From an uncultured Dyadobacter sp. (GTDB taxonomy: Bacteria > Bacteroidota > Bacteroidia > Cytophagales > Spirosomataceae), in NCBI GenBank assembly GCA_946481035.1, contig CAMLNK010000360.1, positions 1-5,440 of the forward strand: a stretch of 5,440 nt of DNA. The letters run 5' to 3'. The translations under genes were made by a program, and so were the position numbers. The number at the start of each line of letters is the position of its first letter. Position 1 is the first letter of the stretch. Shown here in pieces: positions 1 through 5,440 of this stretch. Below the pieces are notes generated by a model, which was not told the DNA's origin, did not search any database, and worked only from the letters and a program-made list of their open reading frames with translations.

Positions 1-1055
1 GCACTGCGGCCCTTTTTGCGCTGCCTGCCGATGCCCAGAACTTTAAAGACGGTATCCTCGTCGATGAAAACATTTTTGAAAGCGCCCCTTTCCCCGAAAG
101 TCACGCGTCGACGATCGCGGAAACGCCTTCCGGGCTGATAGCGGCGTGGTTTGGGGGCACGAAAGAGCGCAATCCCGATGTCGGGATCTGGGTAAGCCGG
201 TTGGAAAACGACAAATGGACTGCACCGGTGGAGGTTGCGAATGGTATCGTGAATGAAAAGCTTCGCTATGCTTGCTGGAACCCTGTTTTGTACCAGATTC
301 CCAAGGGCGACCTGATGCTTTTTTATAAGGTAGGGCCCAATGTGGCAGGCTGGAAGGGCTTTCTGATTACCTCAAAAGACAATGGCAAAACGTGGTCGAA
401 ACCTACCGAACTGGGGGAGGGATTTTTGGGACCTGTGAAAAACAAGCCGGTATTGCTGGCGAACGGCGAACTGTGGTGCCCGTCGAGTACCGAGGGGGAG
501 CATGGCTGGCGTGTGCATTTCGAGGTGACACCGAATTTTGGTAAAACCTGGCGGAAAGTAGGCCCGCTGAACGATGGCAAAACGATCAAAGCCATTCAGC
601 CGAGTCTGCTGACGTACGCTAACGGAGATATGCAGATCCTTTGCCGGAGCCAGAGCCGTTCGATCGTGGAGTCGTGGTCGAAGGACGGGGGCAAAACTTG
701 GTCGGAAGTGGCGCCATCCACTTTGCCTAACAATAACTCGGGTACCGACGCTGTGACTTTGAAGGACGGTCGGCAATTGCTGGTTTACAATCACGTGAAA
801 CCGCCGGTAGGTCAGCCGAAAGGCCCTCGTACGCCGCTTAATGTAGCTGTTTCGAAGGACGGAAAGAACTGGGAGGCGGTGCTGGTTTTGGAGGATTCGC
901 CGATCAGTCAATATTCGTATCCGTCTGTGATTCAGACTTCTGACGGTATGGTGCATATCGTGTACACCTGGCGCCGGCAGCGTATCAAGCATGTGAAAAT
1001 CGATCCGTCGAAACTGAAAGGTAGGGCGATCGTGGAGGAACAGTGGCCTATTTGA
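1..1055 (+). CDS. BNR/Asp-box beta-propeller protein, 'sialidase family' (5' partial)
   Basis: The reading frame is open from position 3 to the TGA at 1053-1055 (350 residues visible), so the TTG at 201 is not the true start. The first visible residues (TALFALPADAQ, then NFKDG) look like the end of a signal peptide, so only a short piece of the N-terminus is missing and the protein is probably exported. After it comes a block around HASTIAETPSG...AAWFGG...DVGIW that is typical of the BNR_2-type sialidase-like family. Four Asp-box-like repeats are visible: SKDNGKTW (about 124-131), a degenerate NFGKTW (178-183), SKDGGKTW (226-233) and SKDGKNW (284-290). This repeat marks a six-bladed propeller. 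I see no (F/Y)RIP motif of classical exo-sialidases, so cleavage of sialic acid should not be assumed; a role in another glycan is as likely. It ends 10 bases before the isomerase-like gene, consistent with an operon. Confidence 0.88.
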   Translation, partial: TAALFALPADAQNFKDGILVDENIFESAPFPESHASTIAETPSGLIAAWFGGTKERNPDVGIWVSRLENDKWTAPVEVANGIVNEKLRYACWNPVLYQIPKGDLMLFYKVGPNVAGWKGFLITSKDNGKTWSKPTELGEGFLGPVKNKPVLLANGELWCPSSTEGEHGWRVHFEVTPNFGKTWRKVGPLNDGKTIKAIQPSLLTYANGDMQILCRSQSRSIVESWSKDGGKTWSEVAPSTLPNNNSGTDAVTLKDGRQLLVYNHVKPPVGQPKGPRTPLNVAVSKDGKNWEAVLVLEDSPISQYSYPSVIQTSDGMVHIVYTWRRQRIKHVKIDPSKLKGRAIVEEQWPI

Positions 1056-1065
1056 TTTTGAAATC

Positions 1066-1971
1066 ATGAAAAGAAGAAACTTTTTGACTGTATGTGCTGC
1101 CGGAATGGCGGCGCTGCCGTTCTCGTCGTGGGCTGCGGAAATGTCCGGTATGGGCATGCAGGTAGGATCGAAAAAAGGCCGGTATAAAATCGCGGTGATC
1201 GATCTGATGATCCTGAAAAGGCAAAAGCTGAGCGCATTACCGCTGGCCGGTGAAATAGGTGCCGATGGCCTGGAAGTGGATATGGGCGGCCTGGGCGACC
1301 GGCCTACCTTCGACAACAAGCTCGCCGATCCGGCTGTACGCCAGCAATACCTCGACAAAGCGAAAGAGCTCAACCTCGAAATTTGTTCGCTGGCCATGAC
1401 CGGCTTTTACGCGCAGTCGTTTGCCAAACGGGATGGTGCGGAGAAGACGGTCGGTGATTGCATTGAAACGATGAAGCTGATGGGCATTAAATCCGCGTTT
1501 CTGCCGCTGGGTATTCAGGGCGATTTGGTCAAAAATCCGGAATTGCGGCCTGCGATCGTCGAGCGGCTAAAAACGGTGGGCAAAATGGCTGAAAAAGCGG
1601 GCGTCGTGATTGGTATTGAAACGGCCCTGGACGCAAAAGGCGAGGTGGAATTGCTGAAAGAAATCGGTTCTAAGGGTATTCAGATCTATTTCAATTTCTC
1701 AAATCCGCTCAAAGAGGGCCGTGACCTGTGCGAAGAGCTGCGCATTTTGGGTAAAAACCGCATTTGCATGACCCATTGTACCGATGAGGACGGTGTTTGG
1801 CTGCAAAATAATACCCGGCTGGACATGAAAAAAGTCAAAGCCACGCTCGACAAAATGGGCTGGAAAGGATGGCTCGTCATCGAGCGCTCGCGCGACGCCA
1901 GCAAGCCGCGGGATGTGAAAGGTAATTTCAGTGCGAATACCGCTTTTATGAAGGCGGTTTTCCAGTCGTGA
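1066..1971 (+). CDS. Exported sugar phosphate isomerase/epimerase-like TIM-barrel protein
   Basis: This 301-residue protein belongs to the xylose-isomerase-like TIM-barrel family (AP_endonuc_2 type). The N-terminus MKRRNFLTVCAAGMAALPF carries an RRxFL twin-arginine-type motif, a hydrophobic stretch and a likely cleavage site near SWAA/E (about 24), so the protein is probably folded and then exported. The barrel runs from about residue 40 (YKIAVIDLMIL) to the end. Candidate metal or catalytic residues are E185 in IGIETALD, N210 or N213 in YFNFSNP, H237 in MTHCTDEDG and E273 in LVIERSRD; many relatives have Asp near the N210 position. It probably isomerises or epimerises a free or modified sugar; the 'phosphate' in the family name is not supported here. 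The ATG at 1066 fits the leader and lies 10 bases after the previous stop. The GGAGGAA at 1034-1040 is too far upstream to be its ribosome binding site. Confidence 0.9.
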   Translation: MKRRNFLTVCAAGMAALPFSSWAAEMSGMGMQVGSKKGRYKIAVIDLMILKRQKLSALPLAGEIGADGLEVDMGGLGDRPTFDNKLADPAVRQQYLDKAKELNLEICSLAMTGFYAQSFAKRDGAEKTVGDCIETMKLMGIKSAFLPLGIQGDLVKNPELRPAIVERLKTVGKMAEKAGVVIGIETALDAKGEVELLKEIGSKGIQIYFNFSNPLKEGRDLCEELRILGKNRICMTHCTDEDGVWLQNNTRLDMKKVKATLDKMGWKGWLVIERSRDASKPRDVKGNFSANTAFMKAVFQS

Positions 1972-2014
1972 TTTACACGCTGTTGGTGCCCTTTTGATCA
2001 TTACATTACTAGTC

Positions 2015-4363
2015 ATGCTTACTCGTTTTTGCCGGTTCGTTCTCGTTTTGTTGCTGTTTGCAAGCCGTTTCAATGTCTTTTCGCAAGGATTCTCCATGGA
2101 GCAGTACAATTTGAAATGGACAAGCCAGAGCCGGAATTCGGGCGAATCGATGCCTTGCGGCGGCGGCGATATCGGGCTGAATGTGTGGGTGGAACAGGGC
2201 GATTTGCTGTTCTATATTTCGCGCAGCGGCGTTTTTGATGAAAGTAACGTCTTTCCCAAGCTCGGCCGCGTACGTGTGAGGCTTTCGCCGAATCCGTTTG
2301 ATGGGGGCGATAGTTTTCAGCAGGAATTGAAATTGAACGAGGGGTATGTCGAAATTTCAGGTAAAAAGGGGAAGCTGAATGCGAAGTTGAAGGTTTGGGT
2401 GGATGTTTTTCAACCGGTCATTCATGTCGACATCGACGGTAGCAGCCGGGTTTCGGCACAAGCATGGTACGAAAGCTGGCGGACGGGGCCTGCCGACCTG
2501 ACAGGCAATGCAAGAAGTGCCAGTTCCTACAAATGGGCGGCGCCGAAAGTCCCCGTTTTTCCGGATAGCGTCAGGCACGAGGGCAACGGCGTGCTGTTTT
2601 ACCACCGGAACCGCGACTCTACGATATTTGATGTGATAGTAGCTCAGCAGAAGCTGGAACCCGTCAAGCCGAAACTTTGGAATCCGCTGAAAAACCTCAC
2701 TTACGGCGGCTGGATGACCGGCAAAGGCATGGTTCCCGATCCTGCGATCGCCACCGGCCGGTATGCCGATGCGGCATTCAAAGGGTTTGGATTGAAAAGC
2801 AAATCGCCCTCGCGCAGCATTCAGCTTAGCATTTACCTGCATACCGATCAGCAAAAGGACATTGCCGTTTGGAAAAAAGGGCTTCTGGAAGCTGTTGCGA
2901 AAGCGAAGCCGGCGGAGAAAACGGCGAGGATTAACACGCTGGAATGGTGGAAGCAATACTGGCAACGAAGCTATATTGCGTTGAATACCAGCAAAAAAGA
3001 TAGTATTTCGCCTATTTGGCAGGTAGGGCGTAATTACCAGCTTTTCCGCTATATGCTCGGGTGCAATGCATTGGGGAGTTATCCTACGAAATTCAACGGC
3101 GGGCTGTTTACTTACGACCCCGTTTTTGTGGACACGTCCTACCATTTCACAGCCGATCACCGTAATTGGGGCGGAGGGATTTTTACGGCGCAAAACCAGC
3201 GGCTTGTATATTGGCCGATGCTCAAAAGTGGTGATTTTGACATGATGAAACCGCAATTTGAGTTTTACCAACGTATTTTAGCTAACGCCGAAACCCGCAC
3301 ACAACATTACTGGGGGCACAATGGGGCCTCATTTACCGAGCAGATCGAGAACTTCGGCTTGCCCAACTATGCCGAGTACAGCTCGAAGCGCCCTGCCGGT
3401 TATGATCCGGGGTTGGAATACAACAAATGGCTGGAATACCTTTGGGACACCTCGCTGGAATTTTGCCTGATGATTCTCGACCAGCAGCATTTTACCGGTG
3501 CGGGCATTGCGGAATACCTGCCTTTTATCGAAAGTTGCGTCGTATTTTTTGATGAACATTACCAATACCTGGCCGGACAGCGAAGTGCCGCAAAACTTGA
3601 TCAGAATGGCCATTTGGTTCTTTTTCCGGGCAGCGCAGCCGAAACTTACAAAATGACCTACAATTCCGCGACCACCGTGGCGGGTTTGGAGACCGTGCTC
3701 GAAAGAATGCTCGCATTGCCCCCGGAATACGGCAATGCGGTGCAGCGCACGCACTGGAAGGAGATTTTGAGCCGGATTCCCCCGCTGAGCTTCCGCGAAA
3801 TGCAGGGGCATCGCACGATCGCGCCCGCACAAGCGTGGGAACGCATTCAAAACACCGAAATCCCGCAGTTGTACCCCGTGTTTCCGTACGGCATTTATGG
3901 TATCGGCAAGCCCGACCTGGAAACGGCGATCAACACCTGGAAATACGACACGGAAGCCATTAAAAACCGTAACTACACCAGCTGGCACCAGGATAATATC
4001 TTCTGCGCACGTCTGGGACTAACCGAAGAGGCTGCCGCCCTGACCGTTAGAAAATTGCAGGACTCCGGTCGTCGTTTCCCCGCGTTCTGGGGCCCCGGCC
4101 ACGACTGGGTTCCGGATCACAACTGGGGAGGTTCCGGGATGATCGGCTTGCAGGAAATGCTTATGCAAACATCGGGAGATTCGATCTATCTGTTACCCGC
4201 CTGGCCCAGCGACTGGGACGTGCAATTCAAGCTCCACGCGCCAAAGAATACGGTGGTGGAGGGAGAGTGGAAAGGGGGTAAAATGATGAACCTGAAAGTG
4301 ATGCCGGAGAGTCGGAGAAATGATGTAATTTGCTCAAAATGTGGATCAGGAGGCTTCAAGTAA
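2015..4363 (+). CDS. DUF5703 protein with GH95-like (alpha/alpha)6 domain, probable secreted glycosidase
   Basis: The 782-residue product starts with a signal peptide: MLTRFCRF, then the hydrophobic core VLVLLLFA (9-16), with cleavage probably near VFSQ/GFS. The ATG at 2015 is preferred over the in-frame TTG at 1994 because it puts a charged n-region before the core. Residues about 31-280 match the DUF5703 N-terminal beta-sandwich (YNLKW, SMPCGGGDIGLNVW, DLLFYISR, LGRVRVRLSPNPF). The rest resembles the helical toroid and C-terminal beta domain of GH95-type enzymes: DHRNWGGG (381-388), TEQIENFG (441-448), SWHQDNIF (656-663), GPGHDWVPDHNWGGSG (693-708) and IYLLPAWPSDWD (724-735). E442, E445, D660, D697 and D701 are candidate acid/base or activating residues, but I cannot assign them. 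Substrate is unknown. It follows the isomerase-like gene by 43 bases with no visible terminator, so co-expression is likely. The last residues (CSKCGSGGFK) form an unusual short tail. Confidence 0.88.
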   Translation: MLTRFCRFVLVLLLFASRFNVFSQGFSMEQYNLKWTSQSRNSGESMPCGGGDIGLNVWVEQGDLLFYISRSGVFDESNVFPKLGRVRVRLSPNPFDGGDSFQQELKLNEGYVEISGKKGKLNAKLKVWVDVFQPVIHVDIDGSSRVSAQAWYESWRTGPADLTGNARSASSYKWAAPKVPVFPDSVRHEGNGVLFYHRNRDSTIFDVIVAQQKLEPVKPKLWNPLKNLTYGGWMTGKGMVPDPAIATGRYADAAFKGFGLKSKSPSRSIQLSIYLHTDQQKDIAVWKKGLLEAVAKAKPAEKTARINTLEWWKQYWQRSYIALNTSKKDSISPIWQVGRNYQLFRYMLGCNALGSYPTKFNGGLFTYDPVFVDTSYHFTADHRNWGGGIFTAQNQRLVYWPMLKSGDFDMMKPQFEFYQRILANAETRTQHYWGHNGASFTEQIENFGLPNYAEYSSKRPAGYDPGLEYNKWLEYLWDTSLEFCLMILDQQHFTGAGIAEYLPFIESCVVFFDEHYQYLAGQRSAAKLDQNGHLVLFPGSAAETYKMTYNSATTVAGLETVLERMLALPPEYGNAVQRTHWKEILSRIPPLSFREMQGHRTIAPAQAWERIQNTEIPQLYPVFPYGIYGIGKPDLETAINTWKYDTEAIKNRNYTSWHQDNIFCARLGLTEEAAALTVRKLQDSGRRFPAFWGPGHDWVPDHNWGGSGMIGLQEMLMQTSGDSIYLLPAWPSDWDVQFKLHAPKNTVVEGEWKGGKMMNLKVMPESRRNDVICSKCGSGGFK

Positions 4364-4365
4364 TG

Positions 4366-4380
4366 GTTGTATTTTACAAC
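4366..4380 (+). repeat. Small inverted repeat just after the DUF5703 gene
   Basis: GTTGTA and TACAAC form a perfect six-base inverted repeat around TTT, two bases after the stop codon. The stem is AT-rich and is followed by TGGCGAAAAA rather than a T-run, so it does not qualify as an intrinsic terminator on the + strand. It may still be a weak hairpin at the end of the operon transcript. Confidence 0.35.
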
Positions 4381-4413
4381 TGGCGAAAAACGCGAAATGT
4401 GAGTGAATGTTTC

Positions 4414-4421
4414 TAGATTTG
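4414..4421 (+). promoter_or_regulatory. Candidate Bacteroidota -7 box (TAGATTTG)
   Basis: TAGATTTG matches the Bacteroidota sigma-ABfr -7 consensus TAnnTTTG at every fixed position and lies 43 bases before the ATG of the small glycine-rich gene, in the gap after the presumed operon. No TTTG or TTG is present at the usual -33 distance (around 4387-4395), so the promoter call rests on the -7 box alone. It would let the small membrane-protein genes be transcribed apart from the upstream operon. Confidence 0.45.
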
Positions 4422-4464
4422 CTAGGTCAATCTATCAGTCAAACTAAAACCACGCACTTAGACT

Positions 4465-4692
4465 ATGAGCTCACACAGCGAAGTTAAAACAGAATCTATC
4501 ACTTACATCACATTTGGAGTTACAGCCGGCTTGGTATTAGGGGCCATATTTGGTCCTGCGGGCGCGGTTGTCGGCGTTCCGTTGGGGGCAATTCTCGGAG
4601 CATGGTTTGACAAGAGATATCCTGAAACAAATCACCACCCTTCCAACCCCGAATCTGGCAAGGACGCTGCCAAAAAAGCACAAATTCATTAG
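4465..4692 (+). CDS. Small glycine-zipper membrane protein of unknown function
   Basis: I do not recognise a named family for this 75-residue protein beyond the general glycine-zipper type. It has a polar N-terminus (1-11), a hydrophobic glycine-rich region (about 12-48) and a polar, partly basic tail (49-75). Glycines fall every four residues in two ladders, G18/G22/G26/G30 and G33/G37/G41/G45, separated by P31-A32. This predicts a tightly packed helical hairpin that could self-associate in a membrane. There is no signal-peptide cleavage site or lipobox. The ATG at 4465 has no Shine-Dalgarno sequence, as is usual in Bacteroidota, and a perfect -7 box lies 43 bases upstream. The next small membrane gene begins 30 bases after the stop, so the two may be co-transcribed. 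In one 60-base sample (4501-4560) 29 bases are G or C, against 36 of 60 in a sample of the DUF5703 gene (3721-3780), a hint of different origin but a very small sample. Possible roles include membrane assembly, stress response or a toxin-like peptide; none is demonstrated. Confidence 0.75.
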   Translation: MSSHSEVKTESITYITFGVTAGLVLGAIFGPAGAVVGVPLGAILGAWFDKRYPETNHHPSNPESGKDAAKKAQIH

Positions 4693-4722
4693 TTACAGCC
4701 ACTTATAACATTTGATGGTTGT

Positions 4723-5015
4723 ATGGAAAACCACTTGAATCATTATATCATTTCGCTGACGACGTGTCTTGTAGGTGCGGCGCTTACGTTGTCTTTGCTG
4801 CTACCCGGCATGGATTGGAAAATGTGCAGGAAAGTGTGCTCGTTAGGGTGTTCGGAGATCTTTTGGTCATTTGCGCTGCATCGCGAATTGTTTTTCTTTC
4901 ATTCGATGAGGCCCTGTGTAGTACAGTCGCAAAGATCGATATGACTTTTATGGCTGTGGGGGCTGTTGTAATTATGATCGTCACCGTAAAAGATCTCGTT
5001 TCAAAATTCAAATAA
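4723..5015 (+). pseudogene. Frameshifted gene for a small three-segment membrane protein
   Basis: Two overlapping frames each look like half of one protein. From the ATG at 4723 the first frame gives MENHLNHY and then a hydrophobic segment ending LLLPGMDWK at 4821; past that point it turns into Cys-rich, unstructured sequence. The frame one base back, from 4821 to the TAA at 5013-5015, gives NVQESVLVRVFGDLLVICAA and further hydrophobic sequence ending KDLVSKFK; before 4821 that frame has no membrane character. Joined with a -1 shift at AAAA (4819-4822) they make 97 residues with hydrophobic segments at about 9-28, 44-61 and 74-89 and a basic C-terminal end. I do not recognise the family. It starts 30 bases after the glycine-zipper gene. 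The break may be a real one-base deletion, a homopolymer sequencing error or, less likely, recoding. Neither frame alone should be annotated as an intact gene. Confidence 0.6.
4819..4822 (+). other. Probable -1 frameshift site (A4 run)
   Basis: The codons TGG AAA ATG in the first frame become TGG AAA AAT GTG if one extra A is present, giving the continuous reading DWK-NVQES. A five-A run would restore a single open frame from 4723 to the stop at 5013-5015. The site does not fit the classical X XXY YYZ slippery heptamer, which favours a deletion or sequencing error over programmed frameshifting. Confidence 0.5.
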
Positions 5016-5158
5016 GATAGTGCCTGCCATAAATTGCACCGAAGGCAATACATCACATAAATAAATCAATATTTTTTAGCTTTATTTTCGATTGTTTTTC
5101 TTTTCTTTGTTTTATTGAAAAAGGAATGATTTAACGAGTTCAAAACAAGGCTTCCGGA
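5016..5158 (+). promoter_or_regulatory. AT-rich leader/promoter region of the FGGY kinase
   Basis: This 143-base gap holds no convincing gene. Its middle (about 5071-5116) is a T-rich stretch. Two near matches to the Bacteroidota -7 consensus TAnnTTTG lie there, TAGCTTTA at 5077-5084 and TATTTTCG at 5083-5090, each with one mismatch, and neither has a clear -33 TTTG at the right distance. The kinase promoter is probably in this stretch but its exact position is not shown. A five-base inverted repeat (5033-5037 with 5045-5049) is too weak to call a terminator. Confidence 0.35.
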
Positions 5159-5440
5159 ATGTTGAACGGCCCATTTGTGCTGGCGATTGATCAGGGTACC
5201 AGCAGTACTAAAACCGTGATTTTTAGCGAAAAAGGTAGGGTTGTGGCACGGGGTAGCGAGCCGCTGCACACGATGTACCTTGATGGTGGCCTGGTGGAGC
5301 AGGACCCGCAGGAGATTTATGAGAATGTGTTGACGTCGGTCGCAAAATGCATCGCCGATTTTACAGCAAAAGGAGGACGTATAGAGGATATCCGTTCGTG
5401 CGGCATTTCCAACCAGCGGGAAACTTTTGTGCTTTGGGAT
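5159..5440 (+). CDS. FGGY-family carbohydrate kinase, glycerol kinase-like (3' partial)
   Basis: Ninety-four N-terminal residues of an FGGY kinase are visible; the family is usually around 500 residues, so most of the gene lies beyond the window. The ATP-phosphate-binding motif AIDQGTSSTK (residues 9-18) opens the first domain. GLVEQDPQEIYENV (44-57) and GISNQRETFVLWD (82-94) are the next family blocks. NQRET is typical of glycerol kinases, where Arg and Glu of this motif contact glycerol (R83/E84 in E. coli GlpK; R87/E88 here), whereas xylulokinases and gluconokinases usually show SGQMH at this place. The GTSSTK form of the phosphate loop is more like sugar kinases of the family, so the substrate could also be another polyol or pentulose. 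An in-frame TAA at 5132-5134 and the absence of other starts fix the ATG at 5159. The gap of 143 bases suggests its own promoter. The product should be cytoplasmic. Confidence 0.88.
   Translation, partial: MLNGPFVLAIDQGTSSTKTVIFSEKGRVVARGSEPLHTMYLDGGLVEQDPQEIYENVLTSVAKCIADFTAKGGRIEDIRSCGISNQRETFVLWD

Noticed and set aside
201..1055. TTG at 201 as the start of the propeller gene
   Set aside because: The frame is open to the window edge and the upstream 66 codons encode the family's conserved N-terminal block and a signal-peptide end.
372..1397. 341-residue open frame on the minus strand
   Set aside because: It lies opposite the well-supported propeller and isomerase genes and spans their junction; its product is Arg/Pro-rich with no recognisable domain, typical of an antisense shadow in GC-rich coding DNA.
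2357..3271. 304-residue open frame on the minus strand
   Set aside because: It is entirely opposite the DUF5703 gene, whose family motifs are clear; the minus-strand product shows no motif or leader.
4363..4724. Ten-base direct repeat ATGGTTGTAT at 4363-4372 and 4715-4724 flanking the glycine-zipper gene
   Set aside because: It resembles an insertion footprint, but several ten-base matches are expected by chance in a window of this size, and there are no terminal inverted repeats or transposase.
4819..4822. Programmed -1 ribosomal frameshifting as in IS elements
   Set aside because: The site lacks an X XXY YYZ heptamer in the zero frame, the A-run is only four bases, and no transposase or strong downstream hairpin is apparent; a simple deletion or read error is more economical.
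5033..5049. ATTGC/GCAAT inverted repeat after the frameshifted gene as a terminator
   Set aside because: The stem has only five pairs with a seven-base loop and no T-run directly after it; the T-rich stretch starts more than 20 bases later.
4784..5056. 90-residue open frame on the minus strand over the frameshifted gene
   Set aside because: The + strand reading with a single -1 shift gives three coherent hydrophobic segments and a plausible start and stop, while the minus-strand product is Thr/Ser-rich with no coherent segments. It is kept as a less likely alternative.

Overview
The window looks like accessory carbohydrate-metabolism DNA from a Bacteroidota bacterium, most likely an environmental Cytophagales member of the Dyadobacter type. 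This rests on the protein families (DUF5703, an exported Tat-type sugar isomerase and a BNR propeller protein next to each other), start codons without Shine-Dalgarno sequences, and a perfect Bacteroidota -7 box (TAnnTTTG) upstream of a small gene. The taxonomic placement is inferred from family resemblance and was not tested by a search.

Layout: all genes are on the + strand. Positions 1-4363 hold three closely spaced genes that look like one operon: a BNR/Asp-box 'sialidase family' protein (5' end outside the window), a xylose-isomerase-like TIM-barrel protein with a twin-arginine-type leader, and a DUF5703 protein with a GH95-like (alpha/alpha)6 catalytic region. The gaps are 10 and 43 bases. 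All three carry an export signal (only its end is visible in the first), so they probably act together on a glycan or modified sugar outside the cytoplasm. The substrate cannot be read from this window.

Positions 4364-5015 hold two small membrane-protein genes of unknown function. The first (4465-4692) encodes a 75-residue protein with two four-step glycine ladders. The second (4723-5015) appears only when two overlapping reading frames are joined by a -1 shift at an A4 run (4819-4822). The joined product is a plausible 97-residue protein with three hydrophobic segments, so this is a frameshifted gene, a sequencing error or, less likely, recoding.

Positions 5016-5158 are an AT-rich intergenic stretch that probably contains the promoter of the last gene. 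That gene, an FGGY-family kinase (5159 to the window end), keeps the glycerol-kinase NQRET motif and is cut off after 94 residues.
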